NCBI RefSeq assembly: GCF_024710485.1
Contig: NZ_JANJUQ010000030.1
Coordinates: 93,649-157,648 of the forward strand
DNA: 64,000 bases
DNA from: Flavobacterium sp.
Lineage (GTDB): Bacteria > Bacteroidota > Bacteroidia > Flavobacteriales > Flavobacteriaceae
Direction: 5' to 3'
Below, piece by piece: positions 7,512 to 15,608 of this stretch (its first letter is position 1; every line of letters begins with the position of its first letter). The notes under the pieces were generated by a model that made no database searches, had not been told where the DNA came from, and saw nothing but the letters and a program-made list of their open reading frames with translations. A program made the translations under genes and the position numbers.

Positions 7512-9679
7512 CAATGGGCTTGAACAAATTCTAATTCTTCTAAACTGACTTTAGAAGTAAAGATGCCGTAATTCACCACGGCTTTATTTTTCTCAATTTT
7601 ATCAATGGTACCAATCGATTTTCCGTCAACCATGCGAACCCTGTCTCCAATTTTTAAAACCACTTTTGGTTTTTCGGTTTCGAGCTTTTGCGCTTTAATC
7701 TTCTTTTCCTTTTTGGCTACTCGAATTTCTTCTACTTTGACTTTAACTTCTTCCACCACTTTTTTCTGGATAATCTCCTTTTCTTTTTTCTCTTTGGCTG
7801 TGGCTTTTTTGCGTTTGGAGTTTTCAATTTCCACCAATTTCAAAAATTCTCCAATCAATACTTTTTTGTCTTTGTTGTTAAAGTATTTCTCGGATAAATC
7901 ATCTATTTTCTGCCCGATGTAAATCAGCCGTTGATTGGCATCATACAATTCTTGATAGCGCTCCAATTTTTCCTGAATCTTAGCATTAATGGTTTCCATT
8001 TTTTTGCTTTCTTCACGGGCTTTGATTTCTTCTTCTTTTAAGGTTAGCGAGGTCTTTTCGAGTTTGGAACGCTCTTTTTGCAAGGTGGCTATTGTTTTGT
8101 CGAAACGCACTTTTCCACCTTCAATTTTTTTCTTGGCCCGATTGATTAATCCGTAGGGTATACCGTTCTTTTGCGCTACTTCAAAGGTGAAAGAACTTCC
8201 GGCCTGCCCTAAAATTAATTTGTACAAAGGTTCTAATGATTTTTCATCGAAAAGCATGTTGGCGTTGGAAGCAAACGGTAATTCGTTGGCCAATATTTTC
8301 AAATTGGAATAATGCGTGGTGATAATCCCAAAGGCTTCCCGATGGTAGAATTCTTCTAAAAAGGTTTCTGCCAAAGCGCCTCCCAATTCAGGGTCGGAAC
8401 CGGTTCCGAATTCATCGATCAAGAACAAGGTTTTGGCGTTGCATTTTTTCAAAAAGTAATTCATGTTCTTCAATCGGTAACTGTAAGTGCTCAAATGGTT
8501 TTCAATCGATTGATTGTCGCCTATGTCCGTTAGAATTCTGTCAAATAAAAAGGTTTCGCTTCGTTCGTGTACCGGAATCAGAATCCCGCATTGAAACATC
8601 AATTGCAGTAAGCCGACTGTTTTTAACGAAATGGTTTTACCGCCGGCATTCGGTCCCGAAATCACGATAATCCGACTGTCGTTTTTCAATTCAATGGTTT
8701 GCGGAAATGTTTTTTCCTTTTTCTCCAAATTGTTCAAAAACAATATCGGATGATAAGCTTCGCGGAAAAACAAACGCTTTTCCTCAGTAATGTTAGGCAA
8801 TAATGCATTGATTTTACGCGCATATTTGGCTTTTGCAGCCACTACGTCGATATCACTCAGAAAGTCTTGGTATTGCTTTAGTAAATCAACATAAGGCCTA
8901 ATTTCATGGGAAAGTTTCTTTAAAATTCGAGTGATTTCCTCTCTTTCTTCGTATTCTAAATTGTTCAATTCTCTCGAATAGCGCAGCGTAGCTTCGGGTT
9001 CAATGTAAGCGATGCTACCGGTTTTAGAACTGCCTAAAATGGAACCTTTGACTTTTCTTCTATACATGGCCAAAACTGCCAAAACCCGTCGGTTTTCAAC
9101 GATACTTTCTTTAATCTCATCCAAATAGCCTAAGCTGTTGTATTGGCTTAATGCCTGACCGAAACTTTGGTTGACTTTTCCGCGAACCACATTCATATCG
9201 CGGCGGATGTTAATCAAATCGGGCGAAGCATTGTCTTTGATTTCCCCGTATTTGTCAACTACTTCATCAATTTTTTGTGTGATGTATTTGGTGTATTCAA
9301 TTTGGGCTGCTTTCTCGTTTAATTTCGGATAGTAATCGTGAAATTTCTTCAGAAACAATAACAATACATTCACAGTTTCAGACAGCGTAGCGATTTTACG
9401 AAAACTACTCACTTCCAAAAAACTGTCTTCAATGGCTAAAAACTTTAAATCTTGGGTGATATTTTCGAAACCGTGGTTGGGAATGGCGTTGTTATTGGTG
9501 AACGACGACAAGTACTCCGAGGTTTGTAAAAGCTCGTTCATCAAAGTGGCTTTGTCTTTGAAAGGAACAATGTCGAGTGCTTTTTGTTTGCCGATTTCGG
9601 TATTGCATCGGTCGGATATGGTTTGCAGGACCGTATTGAATTCTAAATCTTGTAATGTTTTCTCAGTAATCGCTATCAT
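7511..9679 (-). CDS. mutS2: MutS2-type ATPase lacking the Smr domain
   Basis: 722 residues from the ATG at 9679 (MIAITEKTLQDLEF). Longer readings use a TTG that lies in the promoter. Order of parts: MutS core and clamp (1-300), ATPase with Walker A GPNAGGKT near residue 343 and Walker B LIDEFGTGSDPE near 425, a Lys/Glu-rich coiled coil (520-660), and a KOW-like end (KIGDRVRMVDG, VNYGIFTSKVSLEELE). Typical MutS2 of about 780-800 residues ends in an Smr nuclease domain; this one stops before it. Known roles of the family are suppression of recombination and ribosome rescue. It is first gene of a two-gene unit. Confidence 0.88.
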   Translation of the reverse strand: MIAITEKTLQDLEFNTVLQTISDRCNTEIGKQKALDIVPFKDKATLMNELLQTSEYLSSFTNNNAIPNHGFENITQDLKFLAIEDSFLEVSSFRKIATLSETVNVLLLFLKKFHDYYPKLNEKAAQIEYTKYITQKIDEVVDKYGEIKDNASPDLINIRRDMNVVRGKVNQSFGQALSQYNSLGYLDEIKESIVENRRVLAVLAMYRRKVKGSILGSSKTGSIAYIEPEATLRYSRELNNLEYEEREEITRILKKLSHEIRPYVDLLKQYQDFLSDIDVVAAKAKYARKINALLPNITEEKRLFFREAYHPILFLNNLEKKEKTFPQTIELKNDSRIIVISGPNAGGKTISLKTVGLLQLMFQCGILIPVHERSETFLFDRILTDIGDNQSIENHLSTYSYRLKNMNYFLKKCNAKTLFLIDEFGTGSDPELGGALAETFLEEFYHREAFGIITTHYSNLKILANELPFASNANMLFDEKSLEPLYKLILGQAGSSFTFEVAQKNGIPYGLINRAKKKIEGGKVRFDKTIATLQKERSKLEKTSLTLKEEEIKAREESKKMETINAKIQEKLERYQELYDANQRLIYIGQKIDDLSEKYFNNKDKKVLIGEFLKLVEIENSKRKKATAKEKKEKEIIQKKVVEEVKVKVEEIRVAKKEKKIKAQKLETEKPKVVLKIGDRVRMVDGKSIGTIDKIEKNKAVVNYGIFTSKVSLEELEFVQAH

Positions 9680-9697
9680 GCTTTCAGGTCTATGCTT

Positions 9698-9729
9698 CAA
9701 AGTTACAAAGGTTAAAAGCCATATTGCAA
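9698..9729 (-). promoter_or_regulatory. Promoter of mutS2
   Basis: On the minus strand TTG (9729-9727), a 21-bp spacer and TAACTTTG (9705-9698) match the Bacteroidetes promoter. This excludes the TTG at 9700 as the mutS2 start. Confidence 0.6.
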
Positions 9730-9739
9730 CAGAAAATAC

Positions 9740-9747
9740 TATTTTTG
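9740..9747 (+). promoter_or_regulatory. -7 element of ung
   Basis: TATTTTTG matches TAnnTTTG and lies 15 bp before the ATG at 9763. No good -33 at the right spacing. Confidence 0.4.
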
Positions 9748-9762
9748 GTAAAATTTTATGAG

Positions 9763-10428
9763 ATGTTAATCAAAATGGAGCCGACTTGGCAGGAACAACT
9801 TTACGGCGAATTTAACCAACCTTATTTTCACCGATTGGTAGCCTTCGTGAAAGAAGAATATGCCACCAAAAGATGCTTTCCCAAAGGGAGTCAAATATTT
9901 GCTGCTTTTGACCATTGTCCGTTTGACAAGGTGAATGTAGTCATTATCGGTCAAGATCCTTATCACGGTTTGGGCCAAGCTAACGGTTTGTGTTTTTCGG
10001 TAAACGATGGGATTGCTTTTCCGCCTTCGCTTCAAAATATTTTCAAAGAAATTGAGTCCGATTTGCAAATTCCGTTTCCCATCAGCGGTAATTTGGAACG
10101 TTGGGCCGACCAAGGGGTTTTGTTGCTCAATGCTACCTTAACCGTAAGGGAAAGCGAGGCGGGAAGCCACCAAAATCAGGGTTGGGAAACCTTTACCGAT
10201 GCGGTAATTCAGAAAATATCCGACACTAAAGAGAATGTGGTTTTTTTACTTTGGGGCGGATTTGCCAAAAAGAAAGGCGCTAAAATCAATCGAAACAAAC
10301 ACCATGTTTTAGAAACCGGACACCCATCGCCCTTAAGTGCTAATAGAGGCTTATGGTTCGGCAATCAGCATTTCAGTAAAACCAATCAATATTTAGAAAG
10401 TCTCGGAAAAGAGCCTATTCGTTGGTAA
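9763..10428 (+). CDS. ung: Uracil-DNA glycosylase (family 1)
   Basis: 221 residues, standard for family 1. It removes uracil from DNA to start base-excision repair. The water-activating loop is GQDPYHG near residue 64, and the DNA-intercalation loop is GHPSPLS near residue 186. I start at the ATG giving MLIKMEPTW, which places the W-x-E-x-L helix at the normal distance; the next ATG, four codons on, is possible. It is divergent from mutS2, and the two promoters lie close together in the gap. It converges on the following lipoprotein gene with a single base between the stops. Confidence 0.93.
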   Translation: MLIKMEPTWQEQLYGEFNQPYFHRLVAFVKEEYATKRCFPKGSQIFAAFDHCPFDKVNVVIIGQDPYHGLGQANGLCFSVNDGIAFPPSLQNIFKEIESDLQIPFPISGNLERWADQGVLLLNATLTVRESEAGSHQNQGWETFTDAVIQKISDTKENVVFLLWGGFAKKKGAKINRNKHHVLETGHPSPLSANRGLWFGNQHFSKTNQYLESLGKEPIRW

Positions 10429-10429
10429 T

Positions 10430-11026
10430 TTAGTTTACGGTAAAATAATAATATCCGTTGTTATCTAAATTAGAAACAGCCGCATTGATATTTACAATCA
10501 AGTCTTTAGGAGCACTCAAGGAAACCATCTCTACACTGTTAGCAGAAGAACTGTTGTATCCGAAAGAGAGACGATAATTCCCGGCGTTTAACAACGGAAA
10601 GCCAACGTTATAACGATAATATTCTTCAGTAGTGTTGTATTCACAAACACCGTAAACATAAGCGCCGTTTTGTGCATTTCCGGAAATGATATCTAGTTGG
10701 TTATCATTCACCGTTACCACTTCCCAATCGGTAGCGTTAATTTTTCGCTCAATCACATACGAAAAAACAAACTGTGAGGCATTCCCGGTAGTTTTGTAAA
10801 TGTCTAAAAGTGCGGTTTGCGTTTGTCCGGGTTCCGGAATGTATCTTGCCAAATCAGCTTTAACGTATAAATAATCACCAACGGTATAAGTAGATTGCGT
10901 TTCAATCCTTACGATATTATTACCGCCTTCTACATAAATGGTTTTATAGAAATCGTCATCGTTGGTGTCGCAGTTGGAAAATAAAAGACCAACAAACAAT
11001 AATGCTGCATAGTGTAATTTTTTCAT
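10430..11026 (-). CDS. Predicted lipoprotein of unknown function
   Basis: 198 residues with a lipoprotein signal: hydrophobic LLFVGLLFSNC with lipid attachment at Cys19, followed by an acidic DTNDDD stretch. That acidic run just after the Cys resembles surface-export signals described for Bacteroidetes lipoproteins, so surface exposure is possible (inference). The rest is beta-rich with no known motif. It is 10 bp downstream of the barrel gene on the same strand and probably in one transcript with it. Confidence 0.65.
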   Translation of the reverse strand: MKKLHYAALLFVGLLFSNCDTNDDDFYKTIYVEGGNNIVRIETQSTYTVGDYLYVKADLARYIPEPGQTQTALLDIYKTTGNASQFVFSYVIERKINATDWEVVTVNDNQLDIISGNAQNGAYVYGVCEYNTTEEYYRYNVGFPLLNAGNYRLSFGYNSSSANSVEMVSLSAPKDLIVNINAAVSNLDNNGYYYFTVN

Positions 11027-11036
11027 CTTTCTTTTT

Positions 11037-11606
11037 TTAAAAACGATAGCCTAAGTTAAAACCGACTCTGGAAATTACATCCGGACTCTTATCGCGATTG
11101 GTTAAATTAGAACCGAAACCGGCTAAGAATTCTACCAAAAAGGCTTCTTTGATATACAATTTGTATCCCAAGCCACCGCCCAAACCAAAATCGGAATATG
11201 CTGATTTTTTGGTGGTGTAGTAGCCATTCAAATTGTTATCGACCAAACGAATAATCTCTTTGTAATCACCACCGTTGTAGGAAGCAAACACTTCCGCAAA
11301 ATAAAAACTGGTCTTGCCTTTTGACAATTGGTATCTCACATACGGATTGAATTCAAATTTCGGGACATTATTGCGGTATCCTCTTTCAAAATCATCATTC
11401 AATTTACCACTATCCGAAAAATTTAAGTTGAAACCCGTCGAAAAGGCTCCGCCGAAAAAGCGTTCATAACTGAAACTGGCTTTTTGCCAAACCAAGGCAG
11501 ACAATACATCTACTCGGAATTCATTTTTTTTGTTGTCAATAGCCGCACTTTCTTGCGCTTGAGTTGCCGTAGAAAGCAACAGCAACAGCAGTAAAACTTT
11601 TTTCAT
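11037..11606 (-). CDS. Outer-membrane beta-barrel-like protein
   Basis: 189 residues. The signal peptide is a poly-Leu stretch ending TATQAQ. The mature part shows amphipathic strands (FRVDVLSALVWQKASFSYER, GFNLNF, FGLGGGLGYKLY) and ends GFNLGYRF, with the C-terminal Phe used by the BAM machinery. It resembles DUF3575-type porin-like proteins, though I cannot confirm the family. It is first of a pair with the lipoprotein downstream; a barrel plus lipoprotein pair could form one outer-membrane complex. Confidence 0.65.
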   Translation of the reverse strand: MKKVLLLLLLLSTATQAQESAAIDNKKNEFRVDVLSALVWQKASFSYERFFGGAFSTGFNLNFSDSGKLNDDFERGYRNNVPKFEFNPYVRYQLSKGKTSFYFAEVFASYNGGDYKEIIRLVDNNLNGYYTTKKSAYSDFGLGGGLGYKLYIKEAFLVEFLAGFGSNLTNRDKSPDVISRVGFNLGYRF

Positions 11607-11672
11607 ATGGGTTAGTTTAACGGAAACGAATATACTAAATAAACCAGTTGTTTAAAATATTTTAAGGAAGAT

Positions 11673-12605
11673 TTATTCCAGTGTTAAAGCCCCTAAAATT
11701 TCTTCATTCATGAACGGTCCGCCGGGGTATTTGGCGGTGTAATCCAAGTTAAGCCAAATGTTTCCTCTTTCGTCAATGTGGTAATTAATAGTTTGATTTT
11801 TACTTTCCGTAGGGAACAATACTTTCTTAATGACGTAATTAATCTGTTCTAAATCTTTTTGGGTACCAATGTAAAGCTCCGGATAAATATGGCCTTTGGT
11901 ATGGATCAATCGGGTAGTGCCGCCAATCGATTTGATGCAAGCCACCATAAAAATCGAATGGTCATCGCAGTCTCCGGAAAGGTATTGTAAAGACTCAGTT
12001 GCTTTGGCAATATAGTCCCGTCCTTTGGGATCGCTGACGTAGTTCCACCGGGTATTAATTTCTTTAAAAATCGCAAAAGATTGGACGATGGTATGGATTT
12101 CGTGATAGCCTTTTACCTCTCTGAAGTGTTTGCTCGTTGCCATAATGGCGAAGTTCCGAATCCTGGGATTTTGGTATTCTACAGCATCCAAGATTTTGGA
12201 TTTGTTCGGAAATGGCAGTAACTTAGAAATGATAATGTCCTGCGGATATGGATTTTCGCTCATGGTGTAAACCATTGAACGGTAGTCTTCAAAAACACTT
12301 TGGAAACCGTATTTTCCGGATAAAGTACCGAACAGCAATAAGATGAAATAAAGAATCACCGAGATTAATGTTACCCTTCTTAAAGCTCTTAATAAGAGTT
12401 GGATAACTGCTAAAATGACAATGAAAAGCAAAACGCGGTCGAAGTGGTTCGCCCAGTCTAAAACCACTAAGTTTTGGTGGGCAATGATAAAAATCGGAAT
12501 GGTAATCAGGATGTTCAAGACAAAAATGATAATCATGTCCCAAGGACTTTTTATCCTGAACTTTTCTTTAAGTTGCTGATACGTAAGATTTCCCGGTTTT
12601 ATCAT
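11673..12605 (-). CDS. Membrane-anchored transglutaminase-like protein
   Basis: 310 residues. Residues about 22-100 hold three hydrophobic spans (MIIIFVLNILITIPIFII, VLLFIVILAVIQLLL, LISVILYFILLLFG). The C-terminal domain has the transglutaminase-like triad pattern: Cys in SGDCDDHS near residue 213, His in HTKGHIYPELY near 238 and Asp in WLNLDYTA near 288. Such domains act as cysteine proteases or cross-linkers; the substrate is unknown. It lies 16 bp downstream of the binding-protein-like gene in one leftward run. Confidence 0.72.
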   Translation of the reverse strand: MIKPGNLTYQQLKEKFRIKSPWDMIIIFVLNILITIPIFIIAHQNLVVLDWANHFDRVLLFIVILAVIQLLLRALRRVTLISVILYFILLLFGTLSGKYGFQSVFEDYRSMVYTMSENPYPQDIIISKLLPFPNKSKILDAVEYQNPRIRNFAIMATSKHFREVKGYHEIHTIVQSFAIFKEINTRWNYVSDPKGRDYIAKATESLQYLSGDCDDHSIFMVACIKSIGGTTRLIHTKGHIYPELYIGTQKDLEQINYVIKKVLFPTESKNQTINYHIDERGNIWLNLDYTAKYPGGPFMNEEILGALTLE

Positions 12606-12621
12606 GTTGCCATGGCAAAAG

Positions 12622-13473
12622 CTAAACGGCTTTTACTATTTCAGCAAAAGTACCTTTTTTCTCGATAATTTTGAGGTCAAATAATTGATTTTGAATTTTG
12701 TTTAACACTTTTTCCTCTAAGGGTTTTTGTGCCCATTTGGTGAGTGATAACCAAGTTTGAATGTCTTCTAACTTTTGGTTGTATTTAGTCGCTAAAGTGC
12801 GATCAATGCTCGGAATTTCCTTAAATTCAATCGTAGTATTATTGATTATTTCCAGTAATAAAGCCACGGTTTGGCGATTGTTTTCGAGAAACTCGTTGCG
12901 TATGGCAATTACAAAGCAAGGCCAAGGTGTGGGGCAATCGGCTACGTGTCGAAAGATACCTTTGTCAACCAAAGGCTGAGTCATAAAACGTTCCCACATA
13001 AAGTAATCGGCTTTCCCATGGGTTAAAGCTTCCACAGCGCCGTCTATGGTATTAACTACTTCAAATTGCAACGTTTCGGTGTTCCAGTGTTGGTTTTGTG
13101 CGTTGACATAAGCCATCAAGTGTGACCCTGAGCCATAGCGTGAAATGGCCACTTTGGTGTTTTCTAAATCGGATAAAGTTTGGTATTGGGATTCCGCTGC
13201 AACGTGGATTCCCCAGATAAGCGGACTATCCACATAAGTCTGAACAATCGAACTCGGATTACCGCCAACGATGTCTTTAACAATGCCTTCGGTTAAAATC
13301 ACCGCGATGTCGGTTTCATTATCGCGCAACAGTTGGCACATTTTTCCGGTACCTTCGGGTACATCAGTCCATTGCAAATCGATGCCGACTTCCTCAAACT
13401 CGCCATTGTCCAAGCATAAATGCCAAGGTAAATTGAAATGTTCCGGTACGCCGGCTATTCTGACTGTTTTCAT
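12622..13473 (-). CDS. Periplasmic-binding-protein-like protein (SsuA/THI5-like fold) without signal peptide
   Basis: 283 residues. The protein starts directly with the first fold strand (MKTVRIAGVPEHFNLPWHLC) and shows landmarks of type II solute-binding proteins: GIDLQWTDVPEGTGKMCQLL, DIAVILTEGIV and the SRYGSGSHLMAY phosphate-loop-like segment. There is no Sec signal or lipobox, so it should be cytosolic, unlike transporter binding proteins, and no ABC permease or ATPase is adjacent. The ligand is unknown; the THI5-like relationship suggests a small heterocycle or sulfonate, but only weakly. The gene start is an ATG. Confidence 0.7.
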   Translation of the reverse strand: MKTVRIAGVPEHFNLPWHLCLDNGEFEEVGIDLQWTDVPEGTGKMCQLLRDNETDIAVILTEGIVKDIVGGNPSSIVQTYVDSPLIWGIHVAAESQYQTLSDLENTKVAISRYGSGSHLMAYVNAQNQHWNTETLQFEVVNTIDGAVEALTHGKADYFMWERFMTQPLVDKGIFRHVADCPTPWPCFVIAIRNEFLENNRQTVALLLEIINNTTIEFKEIPSIDRTLATKYNQKLEDIQTWLSLTKWAQKPLEEKVLNKIQNQLFDLKIIEKKGTFAEIVKAV

Positions 13474-13490
13474 AGTAGGATAATGTCTTT

Positions 13491-13520
13491 ATATCTGTAA
13501 TCTGAATATCTGTAATCCGA
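13491..13520. repeat. Tandem 15-bp repeat between genes
   Basis: ATATCTGTAATCTGA is followed at once by ATATCTGTAATCCGA, two units with one mismatch, filling the 51-bp gap between the acetyltransferase and the binding-protein-like gene. Confidence 0.7.
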
Positions 13521-13524
13521 AAAT

Positions 13525-14061
13525 CTATCTAACATGCGGATTCTCCATTTGCCACCATTTCCAGGTAGCGCCGTCTTTATCGGTGTAATCTTCCATGAAT
13601 TGCATCCCGATTTTTTGCAGAATGTGATTGGAAGCGCCATTGTCAAAATGCGTGTACGCATTCATCTTGTCGATGTTCATTTTTTTGAAACCGTAATCCA
13701 ACCAGGCATAAGAGGCTTCCGTGGCATAGCCTTTGCCCCAAAATGGTTCTGCCAAGCGATAGCCGTAATCGTAAAAATTAGTGTTGCCGTTTTCTGTGTG
13801 GTCGTCTACGAATTTAATTCCGGTCCAGCCAATAAACTCTCCGGTTTCTTTTAGAATAGTAGCAAATCGACCGATGTTGTTTCTTTTGTATTGCTCGTTA
13901 ACGTAGTGAATCACTTTGATGACTTCCTCTACTTTTTGTACCGGAGTTTGCCAAAGGTATTTGTGCACTTCCGGATTTTTATCCATAGCAAACATGGCTT
14001 CCGCATCGGAAAGTTCTAGCGGACGCAGGAGTAAGCGGTCGGTTTCTAAAATTAAATTCAT
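13525..14061 (-). CDS. GNAT-family N-acetyltransferase (RimJ/RimL-like)
   Basis: 178 residues. The RimJ/L pattern is clear: an ETDRLLLRPLELSDAEAMF start, GRFATILKETGEFIGWTG in the central strands, EPFWGKGYATEAS as the acetyl-CoA-binding motif near residue 110, and a late FDNGASNHILQKIG that completes the fold. It is expected to acetylate a protein N-terminus, amine or metabolite using acetyl-CoA; the target is unknown. A structured intergenic element lies immediately upstream, in its possible leader. Confidence 0.85.
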   Translation of the reverse strand: MNLILETDRLLLRPLELSDAEAMFAMDKNPEVHKYLWQTPVQKVEEVIKVIHYVNEQYKRNNIGRFATILKETGEFIGWTGIKFVDDHTENGNTNFYDYGYRLAEPFWGKGYATEASYAWLDYGFKKMNIDKMNAYTHFDNGASNHILQKIGMQFMEDYTDKDGATWKWWQMENPHVR

Positions 14062-14075
14062 GACAAGATGGTTTC

Positions 14076-14184
14076 ATAGCCCCGATGGAAGCGGCATCCT
14101 TTTTTACCGGTTCTCGATACATCCTGAAATAGTACACCGGAACTGACGGTAAAAAAGATACAGCGGACAGCGGGAAATAGCTCC
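14076..14184. ncRNA. Structured intergenic element, Flavo-1-like
   Basis: The 128-bp gap between two leftward genes holds an 11-bp perfect inverted repeat (CTTTTTTACCG at 14099-14109 and CGGTAAAAAAG at 14147-14157), framed by ATAGCCCCGAT on one side and CAGCGGGAAATAGCTCC on the other. From memory this framing is widespread in Flavobacterium intergenic regions and resembles the Flavo-1 RNA motif. I cannot run a covariance search, and the transcribed strand is uncertain. No T run follows, so a simple terminator is unlikely. Confidence 0.5.
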
Positions 14185-14189
14185 TGAAA

Positions 14190-15056
14190 TTATTCGGCTA
14201 ACTTATTTAAGGCGTAGGCAATTAATGCGTCTACAGCTTTGTACGGATCTTCGCTGAAGTTTCCGGTGGCGCGGTTGGCAATGATGGCGTTGAGCGACAA
14301 ACACTCGTGGCCCAACAGTTTGCCCAAACCATAGATGGCTCCGGTTTCCATTTCGAGGTTGGTCATTTTGATGCCTTCGAACTCGAAGCTGTCCATTTTA
14401 GCATTGAGTTCCGGATCTTGGATTTCCAAGCGCAATACGCGGCCTTGCGGTCCGTAAAAACCGCCGGCAGTTCCGGTAAATCCTTTGAATATTTGATCGC
14501 TTTCCATTCTTTTTTCCAGCGTTTCCGAGCAAGCAATAACATAAGGACGGCCTTTTCGCATGTCCCAATTGGTCTGACTGATAAAGGCGTCTTCCATGGC
14601 TTTTTCCGAAATGTCGTCGATTAAATAGGAGCGAAGCATGTTGTCTAAGCCTAATCCGTACCGACTCATCACAAAACTGTCACACGGAATATCGGCTTGC
14701 AACGAACCCGAAGTTCCGATGCGGATAATGTTGAGCGACGTCAGGTTTTCTTTTGGTTTACGCGTTTCTAAGTCGATGTTGACCAACGCATCAAGCTCAT
14801 TCATAACAATATCAATATTGTCCGGACCGATACCGGTTGACATGACAGTCATTTTTTTGCCTTTGAAGTAACCGGTTTGGGTTTTGAATTCGCGCTTTTG
14901 CGTCGAAAATTCGATGCTGTCAAAGAATTGTGTAATTTTTTCTACGCGGTTTTGATCGCCAACGAAGATGATGTCGTGGGCAATATGTTCCGGTTTTAAG
15001 TTGAGATGGTAAACACTGCCATCCGGGTTTAATATTAATTCTGAAGATTGTATCAT
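14190..15056 (-). CDS. Nucleoside (uridine/purine-type) phosphorylase
   Basis: 288 residues, family 1 nucleoside phosphorylase. Landmarks: HDIIFVGDQNRVEKI (phosphate-binding loop), MSTGIGPDNIDIVMNEL, IIRIGTSGSLQ and LEMETGAIYGLG (ribose and base contact). It splits nucleosides with phosphate to ribose 1-phosphate and a base for salvage. The uridine-type call comes from general similarity; specificity cannot be fixed from sequence alone. The structured element lies 5 bp beyond its stop. Confidence 0.85.
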   Translation of the reverse strand: MIQSSELILNPDGSVYHLNLKPEHIAHDIIFVGDQNRVEKITQFFDSIEFSTQKREFKTQTGYFKGKKMTVMSTGIGPDNIDIVMNELDALVNIDLETRKPKENLTSLNIIRIGTSGSLQADIPCDSFVMSRYGLGLDNMLRSYLIDDISEKAMEDAFISQTNWDMRKGRPYVIACSETLEKRMESDQIFKGFTGTAGGFYGPQGRVLRLEIQDPELNAKMDSFEFEGIKMTNLEMETGAIYGLGKLLGHECLSLNAIIANRATGNFSEDPYKAVDALIAYALNKLAE

Positions 15057-15083
15057 AATTTTTTGTTTCGAGTTATGGTTTGC

Positions 15084-15104
15084 GGGTTTCGGGTTCCGAG
15101 TTTT
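15084..15104. repeat. Dispersed repeat, GTTTCGGGTT family, copy 1
   Basis: GTTTCGGGTTCCGAGTTTT at 15086-15104 matches a second copy at 55649-55667 at 18 of 19 positions. Both lie between genes. Confidence 0.6.
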
Positions 15105-15119
15105 AAACTTGAAACCGGT

Positions 15120-15452
15120 TTATCCGCCTACGCGTTTGGTTTTGAATCCTTTCTCTTGCAGGATTTTCATGATTTTGTCGCGGTAATCGCCTTGTATGAT
15201 GATGGCTCCGTCTTTGAATGTACCGCCGACACTGAGTTTGGTTTTGATTTCTTTAGCTAAGATTTTAAAATCTTCGTCACTGCCTTCGTAGCCTTCAATA
15301 ATGGTAGTGGCTTTGCCTTTGCGTTTTTCGTATTTGCAAATCATGGGTTCTTTTTGGATAAAGAGCTCGTGATTTTCAGCTACTGTTTCTTCCGTCTCAT
15401 TGGAAGGTTCGTGATCGGGGAATAATTTCTTGAGTTGTTCTTGTAAGTCCAT
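15120..15452 (-). CDS. SUI1/eIF1-like translation factor (YciH family)
   Basis: 110 residues. The SUI1 domain covers about residues 35-110: KRKGKATTIIEGYEGSDED, then ELKTKL-type helix (LAKEIKTKLSVGGTFKDG) and the end QGDYRDKIMKILQEKGFKTK. The bacterial relatives of eIF1 bind the small ribosomal subunit and can affect start-codon fidelity, but their role is poorly defined. The acidic N-terminal third (SNETEETVAENHE) is probably disordered. It is flanked by dispersed repeats on both sides. Confidence 0.9.
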   Translation of the reverse strand: MDLQEQLKKLFPDHEPSNETEETVAENHELFIQKEPMICKYEKRKGKATTIIEGYEGSDEDFKILAKEIKTKLSVGGTFKDGAIIIQGDYRDKIMKILQEKGFKTKRVGG

Positions 15453-15461
15453 TTATCGATA

Positions 15462-15540
15462 AAGGTACTAAGGTTCTGAGTTGCTAAGGTCCTAAGGTTT
15501 TTTACCTGAGTTCCTCAGTGCCTTAGCACCTTGGCGTCCT
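15462..15540. repeat. Dispersed CCTTAG/CCTCAG repeat element, paired arms
   Basis: Several variants of CCTTAGCANCTT and CCTCAG are arranged as two opposed arms (15462-15497 and 15504-15540) that can fold on each other around TTTTTTA. The right arm matches the element at 43423-43456 (CCTCAGnnCCTTAGCAnCTT). Confidence 0.7.
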
Positions 15541-15586
15541 AATAAAAAACCAAAAAAGACATCAAGTTGGAAAACTCAATGTCTTT
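15541..15586 (-). terminator. Intrinsic terminator of the oxygenase gene
   Basis: Minus-strand stem AAAGACATTGAGTT / AACTTGATGTCTTT (12 of 14 pairs, 4-nt loop), followed by a T-rich tract (T6 then GG then T6). Confidence 0.85.
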
Positions 15587-15608
15587 GATGAAATTATTGA
15601 ATTAACCT

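Noticed and set aside
9685..9730. N-terminal extension of mutS2 (TTG at 9700) and of ung (9724)
   Set aside because: Both extensions cover the divergent promoter elements; family starts lie at 9679 and 9763.
13491..13520. CRISPR-like tandem unit
   Set aside because: Only two adjacent 15-bp units without spacers; no cas genes. A simple tandem duplication.
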